DNA of 16,897 bases, taken from NCBI GenBank assembly GCA_023411175.1, contig JAEYPB010000025.1:1-16897 (forward strand), read 5' to 3'. The notes beneath the pieces were generated by a model, which was not told where the DNA came from, made no database searches, and was given only the letters and a program-made list of their open reading frames with translations. A program made the translations under genes and the position numbers. The first letter of the stretch is position 1, and the number at the start of each line of letters is the position of its first letter. Positions 13,373-16,897 of this stretch are shown here, one piece after another. Source of the stretch: Bacillota bacterium. GTDB taxonomy: Bacteria; Bacillota; Clostridia; Christensenellales; Aristaeellaceae.

Positions 13373-14374
13373 ATGCTCGACATTGAGGCGAGGCTGGCAC
13401 GACAGGCTGTCGCCATCGCGGTCAACAAGGCGCTGGAGGACGTGAAGGCCGACGTCCGGCGCGGCGTCCGGAACCTCGTCGACCTCGGCCTTCTCTTTTC
13501 GAGGAGCGAAAACCAGAAGTGGTTCTTTGGGACAGCCCGGCAGGTGGTGGAAAACCCGAAAAATCCCTACGGCGCGCTGGTGGGCCGCTTGATGCGGGAC
13601 GTCTCTCCTGAAGCGATCCGGCGGGTGGGGCTAAACCTTGGCTACAACTCGCTGGTCTACGGCGCGAAAAAACTGCGCGTCAGGCAGGAGGCGCTGGGCG
13701 TTTCGATCCCTTGGGCGCTCTCTGTTGACTATCCGAGCGGCGGCGGGGGCGAGGAGCGCCTTGCCTGCTGCCTTCGGGAAGGGCAGGAAATGGGCATCTA
13801 CAGCTACGCGCTGAACATTTCGGGCGCAGATGGGCTCCCGGCGCTGGCCGATGTGCTGGAAGAGAACGCGGACTGTTTTTTTGCGCTGCGGCTCCCCGGA
13901 GAAGCGGTAGACGCCCGCGCCGCCGCGGCGCTGGCCCGCGTCCGCAATGCCGCCGTGGTGGTGGACCTGCCGGAAGACGGGGCGCTTCGGCGCCTCCGGG
14001 ACGAAGGTTGCCTGTACGGTGTGCGCGTGCCCTATGGCGACGCGGACGTGGGGCGCGTCACATCGCCGCAGTTCCTCCGGTGGGAGATCGGGGAGGGCTG
14101 CCTTTTCGGCGCGTATCAGGCGGCGCAGGATGCCTCCCAGCGCGCACGGGAGGCGGTGGGCGCCTTCGTCCGCAGGGCGCGCGGTGAGCACGGCCAGCCC
14201 CTGGTCGCACTCGACTGGCCCCGGGACATCCTCGAGACCGGCAGGCGGATGGGCGTGGGGGGGCTGATGGACGTAAACCTCACCGAAAAAGCCTTCGCGC
14301 TGTACCGGGATGTGGCGAACCCGGCGGGGGCGCTGGCGGAGCTTTTCCGCCGGGGGCAGGGCTGCCCGACCTGA
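13373..14374 (+). CDS. Degenerate radical SAM-like protein lacking the iron-sulfur motif, 333 aa
   Basis: The N-terminal part (KWFFGTARQVVENPKNPYGAL, NLGYNSLVYGAKKLR, then GVSIPWALSVD) resembles, from memory, the N-terminus of a COG0535-type radical SAM family. There the IPWA strand is followed by DPTSxCNLxCxGCWAAEYG. Here that loop is replaced by YPSGGGGEERL, with no CxxxCxxC. Later segments still follow the scaffold: REGQEMGIYSYALNISGAD where the family has QGKELG...GGEP, RRLRDEGCLYGVRVPYGDAD, and GQPLVALDWPRD. The C-terminal cysteines are missing and the protein is about 100 aa shorter than such enzymes. It therefore cannot bind the SAM cluster in the usual way. The reading frame is intact, so it may be a pseudoenzyme. 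The ATG at 13373 is chosen for GGGAGG 6 nt upstream; a GTG at 13322 is in frame but lacks one. It is divergent from degV. Confidence 0.6.
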   Translation: MLDIEARLARQAVAIAVNKALEDVKADVRRGVRNLVDLGLLFSRSENQKWFFGTARQVVENPKNPYGALVGRLMRDVSPEAIRRVGLNLGYNSLVYGAKKLRVRQEALGVSIPWALSVDYPSGGGGEERLACCLREGQEMGIYSYALNISGADGLPALADVLEENADCFFALRLPGEAVDARAAAALARVRNAAVVVDLPEDGALRRLRDEGCLYGVRVPYGDADVGRVTSPQFLRWEIGEGCLFGAYQAAQDASQRAREAVGAFVRRARGEHGQPLVALDWPRDILETGRRMGVGGLMDVNLTEKAFALYRDVANPAGALAELFRRGQGCPT

Positions 14375-14387
14375 GGGCGCGTCGGGC
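14364..14387 (+). terminator. Weak terminator-like hairpin at the end of the radical SAM-like gene
   Basis: GCCCGAC / GTCGGGC perfect 7-bp stem overlapping the stop codon (TGA 14372-14374 is in the loop), followed only by CGTTTG. Terminator activity is uncertain. Confidence 0.4.
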
Positions 14388-14400
14388 CGTTTGAAACGCA

Positions 14401-14498
14401 CTCCCGGCAGACCATGGCCCCGTAAGGAATCAATCGTTTCCAATGGCGGTATGTCGGGAACGGGATAGCGCGACCAGCATTCGTACTGGTCGCGCTAT
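14401..14498 (-). repeat. Structured intergenic repeat, copy C (partial)
   Basis: In the convergent gap after the tetR stop. On the minus strand: a perfect 13-bp dyad (14486-14498 / 14465-14477) with an 8-nt loop, then CCGTTCCCGACATACCGCC (14445-14463), ACGATTGATTCC, TTACGGGGC and ATGGTCTG (14408-14415). This matches the central and 3' part of copy B (12080-12180) element by element. The leading hairpins and terminal hairpin b are absent. No T-run follows, so it is not a classical terminator. Confidence 0.65.
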
Positions 14499-14516
14499 GA
14501 TTTGAGGCGAACCCCT

Positions 14517-15077
14517 TTATTCCGTCTTTATTCTTTCGAGTTCCGCAAGCGCGCTGCCGTCGTAGAGCTCGCGGATTTTTTCGATAAACGCTGCCGGATC
14601 CTCCTTCATGCCCGCTCCCGCCCAGCGCACGATGTAGCTGACGAAAGCCGTGGCAAAGAACTGCGTAAAGAAATCCCACCGGGCCGGGTCGTATTCTTCG
14701 CCGGTCATCCCCTCCACCGCCGCCTGCGCCATGCTTCGGATGTAGCCGAACAGGTACTCGGGGAAGGCGTTTGCGCCGGTGGTGGCGAGGGCATTCCGGT
14801 AGAAGGTTTTATTTTCGCGCATGTAGCGGCAGAGCCGGGTCAAGCGCTCCGTCCAGTGCCCCGGCGCGTCGTCGCCCGACATGCAGCGCACGGTTTCGGT
14901 GTAGTAGATCCAGTTCATCAGGTCATACTTGTCCTGAAAGTGGTAATAAAACGTTTGACGCGTAAGCCGGCAGTCTTTGGAGATGTCGCCGACGCTGATT
15001 CTTTCAAAGGACTTTTTGGCCATCAGCGCCTTGAGCGAATTCGCCAGCGCCAGCTTTGTTGTGTTGGAATCGGACAC
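14517..15077 (-). CDS. TetR-family transcriptional regulator, 186 aa
   Basis: N-terminal TetR helix-turn-helix (about residues 5-50): TKLALANSLKALMAKKSFERISV, then DISKDCRLTRQTFYYHFQDKYDLM, the canonical recognition helix region with FYYHFxxKxxL. The C-terminal ligand domain contains NKTFYRNALATTGANAFPEYLF, typical of the TetR_C_8 (DhaS-like) group. The start is GTG at 15077, 6 nt after GGGAGGAG; an ATG at 15128 lies in the promoter -10 and is not used. It is divergent from the aldo/keto reductase and alcohol dehydrogenase, so it probably represses that pair and itself. The inducer is unknown. Repeat copy C follows its stop. Confidence 0.92.
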   Translation of the reverse strand: MSDSNTTKLALANSLKALMAKKSFERISVGDISKDCRLTRQTFYYHFQDKYDLMNWIYYTETVRCMSGDDAPGHWTERLTRLCRYMRENKTFYRNALATTGANAFPEYLFGYIRSMAQAAVEGMTGEEYDPARWDFFTQFFATAFVSYIVRWAGAGMKEDPAAFIEKIRELYDGSALAELERIKTE

Positions 15078-15096
15078 GCGTGCTCCTCCCAGAAAA

Positions 15097-15126
15097 GAAC
15101 GGCCGCGCCTCGGGCGGCCCGCGTTC
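15097..15126 (-). promoter_or_regulatory. Palindrome overlapping the tetR transcription start
   Basis: GAAC-GGCCGC, 7-nt loop, GCGGCC-(3-nt bulge)-GTTC, beginning right after the -10 and followed on the minus strand by TTTTC and the ribosome binding site. It could be an autoregulatory operator or an early attenuating hairpin. Confidence 0.45.
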
Positions 15127-15127
15127 A

Positions 15128-15157
15128 TGATAACATCCTGTCCGCCCCCTTTGTCAA
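15128..15157 (-). promoter_or_regulatory. Promoter of the tetR gene
   Basis: Minus strand: TTGACA (15152-15157), 18 bp, TTATCA (15128-15133). Confidence 0.65.
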
Positions 15158-15192
15158 GAAGGTTTTGCCCGCTTTGCCCCGAAGGTTTGCTG

Positions 15193-15222
15193 TTGTGCGC
15201 GGCCGGAGGGATATGTTATAAT
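15193..15222 (+). promoter_or_regulatory. Promoter of the aldo/keto reductase-alcohol dehydrogenase unit
   Basis: TTGTGC (15193-15198), 18 bp, TATAAT (15217-15222) with the TGn extension (TGTTATAAT). The leader to the GTG at 15269 is about 40 nt. The -35 is 35 bp from the -35 of the divergent tetR promoter. Confidence 0.75.
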
Positions 15223-15268
15223 TACGCTTGAGGCCCGCACGGGGCATTTGTCGAAAGGGGGCTGAAGG

Positions 15269-16318
15269 GTGGCTGGATTTGTTAAGGCCGTTGACGGCGT
15301 CGATCCGGGCGCGGTACCGTCCCGCAGACTGTACACGGGGGCGATGATGCCGGGGATCGGCCTTGGGACGTTCGGATCGGATCACGCTTCGGCGGAACTG
15401 GTTTCCGGCGTGGTGCTGGAGGCGCTGAAGATGGGTTACCGGTACATCGACTGCGCGGCGTGCTACGGCAACGAGCGCGAAGTCGGCCTTTCGCTGAAGG
15501 CGGCGATGGACGGCGGCCTTCCACGGGAGGAGATGTTCATCCTCGGCAAGCTCTGGAATGACCGGCACGAGCCGGAGGACGTGATCGCATCCTGCAAAAA
15601 GTCCATTGAAGACCTGGGCGTTTCCTACCTGGACGGCTATCTGGTGCACTGGCCGTTTCCCAACTACCACGCGCCGGGCTGCGACGGAGACGCGCGAAAC
15701 CCGGACTCGCGCCCGTACATCCATGAGGAATTCATGCGGACGTGGCGGGCGATGGAGCAGCTGGTGGACATGGGGCTTGTCCGTCACATCGGCACCTCCA
15801 ATATGACGGTCCCGAAGCTCAGGCTGATCCTCAGGGACGCGCGGATCAAGCCGGCGATCAACGAAATGGAGCTGCACCCGACCTTTCAGCAAGGCGAGTT
15901 GTACCAGTTCTGCGTCGATCACGGCATTCAGCCCATCGGCTACAGCCCGGTAGGGTCGCCGGGGCGGCCGGAGCGGGACAGGACGCCGGAGGACCTGGTG
16001 GATACGGAAATGCCCGTGGTCCGGGAGATCGCGGCGGCCCGCGGCCTGCACCCGGTGGAGGTATGCCTGAAGTGGGCTTCACAGCGGGGGCAGATTCCGA
16101 TCCCGTTTACGACGAAGCGTGCGAACGCGCTTTCAAACCTTCGGGCTGTTGCGGGCGAAAGGCTCAGCCCGGCGGAGATGGACAGGATGCGCGCCTGCGA
16201 GCGGAACTGCCGGCTCATCAAGGGGCAGGTATTCCTGTGGGAGGGCGCCGGGGACTGGCTCGATCTCTGGGACGTGGACGGCACGATCCCCGGGTGGAAT
16301 GGGTATGAAGACAACTGA
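15269..16318 (+). CDS. Aldo/keto reductase, 349 aa
   Basis: NAD(P)H-dependent (beta/alpha)8-barrel oxidoreductase reducing aldehydes, ketones or keto-sugars. The catalytic tetrad is complete: Asp61 and Tyr66 in GYRYIDCAACYGNE, Lys94 in ILGKLW, His127 in YLVHWP. The cofactor end has IGTSNM, PIGYSPVGSPGRP and IPIPFTTKRAN. The C-terminal tail (GAGDWLDLWDVDGTIPGWNG) is longer than in the common 270-280 aa bacterial members, and an insertion after HWPFPNYHAPGCDGDARN lies in a substrate loop. The start is GTG at 15269, 8 nt after AAAGGGGG. The zinc alcohol dehydrogenase follows 21 nt later, suggesting a two-step polyol/keto-sugar route under the divergent TetR regulator; the substrate is unknown. 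Confidence 0.92.
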   Translation: MAGFVKAVDGVDPGAVPSRRLYTGAMMPGIGLGTFGSDHASAELVSGVVLEALKMGYRYIDCAACYGNEREVGLSLKAAMDGGLPREEMFILGKLWNDRHEPEDVIASCKKSIEDLGVSYLDGYLVHWPFPNYHAPGCDGDARNPDSRPYIHEEFMRTWRAMEQLVDMGLVRHIGTSNMTVPKLRLILRDARIKPAINEMELHPTFQQGELYQFCVDHGIQPIGYSPVGSPGRPERDRTPEDLVDTEMPVVREIAAARGLHPVEVCLKWASQRGQIPIPFTTKRANALSNLRAVAGERLSPAEMDRMRACERNCRLIKGQVFLWEGAGDWLDLWDVDGTIPGWNGYEDN

Positions 16319-16339
16319 CGACGACGGGAGGTTGTTACC

Positions 16340-16897
16340 ATGAACGGGAAGATGCTGGGCGCGATGCTGCCCGGAGACTCGACGGTGCAGATGAAGGAAT
16401 TCGACATTCCAAAGCCGGGTCACGGGCAGGTGCTGGTGAAGACGATGGCTTCCACCATCTGCGGGTCGGACATCCGCGCGATTTACCGCGAGCACACGGG
16501 CAAGGGCGCGGAAGGCTACATCGACGGGATGATCGCCGGCCATGAGCCCTGCGGGCAGGTCGTGGAGGAAGGGCCGGGCCTCGTGCGCTTCAAGAAGGGC
16601 GACCGCGTGATCGTGTACCACATCCACGGCTGCGGCGTGTGCCACGACTGCCGGATGGGCTACCAGATCTCCTGCTCCAGTCCGCACCGGGCGGCCTATG
16701 GATGGCAGCGGGATGGCGGCATGGCGGAATACATGCTGTGCGACGAGCGGGACCTGGTTCTGCTTCCGGACGAGCTGACCTACTGCGACGGCGCGCAGGT
16801 GGCCTGCGGCTTCGGCACGGTGTATGAAGCCATTGAAAAAGTGGGCGTCTCCGGCAACGACGCGGTGCTGGTGGTGGGCCTGGGCCCGGTGGGTCTG
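16340..16897 (+). CDS. Zinc-dependent alcohol dehydrogenase (MDR family), N-terminal 186 aa, cut by the window end
   Basis: Medium-chain dehydrogenase of the sorbitol/threonine dehydrogenase type. The catalytic zinc site has Cys41 (ICGSD) and His68-Glu69 (GHEP). The structural zinc loop is complete, with Cys98, Cys101, Cys104 and Cys112 in GCGVCHDCRMGYQISC. The Rossmann glycine motif VVGLGPVGL is reached just as the window ends, so about half of the usual 340-350 aa is missing; this is truncation by the window, not a broken gene. The ATG at 16340 has GGGAGG 8 nt upstream. It is second in the unit after the aldo/keto reductase and probably shares its promoter. Confidence 0.93.
   Translation, partial: MNGKMLGAMLPGDSTVQMKEFDIPKPGHGQVLVKTMASTICGSDIRAIYREHTGKGAEGYIDGMIAGHEPCGQVVEEGPGLVRFKKGDRVIVYHIHGCGVCHDCRMGYQISCSSPHRAAYGWQRDGGMAEYMLCDERDLVLLPDELTYCDGAQVACGFGTVYEAIEKVGVSGNDAVLVVGLGPVGL

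Noticed and set aside
7107..14498. CRISPR-like or REP-array interpretation of the dyads
   Set aside because: The dyads are separated by several kilobases of genes, vary in sequence, and have no regular spacers or cas genes nearby.
13631..14679. Two long minus-strand frames (13631-14443 and 14116-14679) crossing the radical SAM-like gene
   Set aside because: They overlap either the plus-strand gene or tetR, and their only shared feature with other loci is the repeat copy C sequence.

Overview
The window looks like chromosomal DNA from a GC-rich Firmicute, most likely an anaerobic Clostridia lineage. This is inferred from strong GGAGG-type ribosome binding sites, frequent GTG/TTG starts, sigma-A promoters of the TTGACA/TATAAT or extended TGnTATAAT type, and gene families typical of clostridia (NADP-type glutamate dehydrogenase, DegV, BdhA/YqhD-type alcohol dehydrogenase, Pit with a DUF47 partner). 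I cannot name the species. I see no rRNA, tRNA, CRISPR array, transposase or phage gene.

Layout. 91-1919 (minus): SGNH hydrolase followed 2 nt later by an iron-dependent alcohol dehydrogenase. 2224-2724 (minus): small J-domain protein. 2975-3505 (plus): membrane-anchored protein with an Ada-like zinc-binding tail. 3659-4987 (minus): gdhA. 5307-7025 (minus): argS. 7390-9084 (minus): phosphate transporter pit and its DUF47/PhoU-like partner. 9383-10669 (plus): ferritin-like protein. 10848-11918 (plus): lactonase-type beta-propeller. 12243-13106 (minus): DegV protein. It is divergent from 13373-14374 (plus), which looks like a radical SAM protein that has lost its iron-sulfur cysteines. 14517-15077 (minus): TetR-type regulator, divergent from an aldo/keto reductase (15269-16318) and a zinc alcohol dehydrogenase cut by the window end (16340-16897).

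The genes are mostly one- or two-gene transcription units with visible promoters and terminators: housekeeping (argS), nitrogen assimilation (gdhA), phosphate uptake (pit-DUF47) and redox or carbonyl metabolism (three oxidoreductases and a lactonase-like protein). The TetR gene and the reductase/dehydrogenase pair probably form a regulator-target module.

The two most interesting signals are as follows. (1) A hairpin-rich intergenic repeat occurs in three diverged copies (7107-7386, 11933-12226, 14401-14498). Each lies a few bases after a stop codon and in the same orientation as the gene it follows. (2) The 13373-14374 product keeps the scaffold of a radical SAM family but lacks the CxxxCxxC motif. 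Several perfect inverted repeats lie at promoters and are candidate operators.
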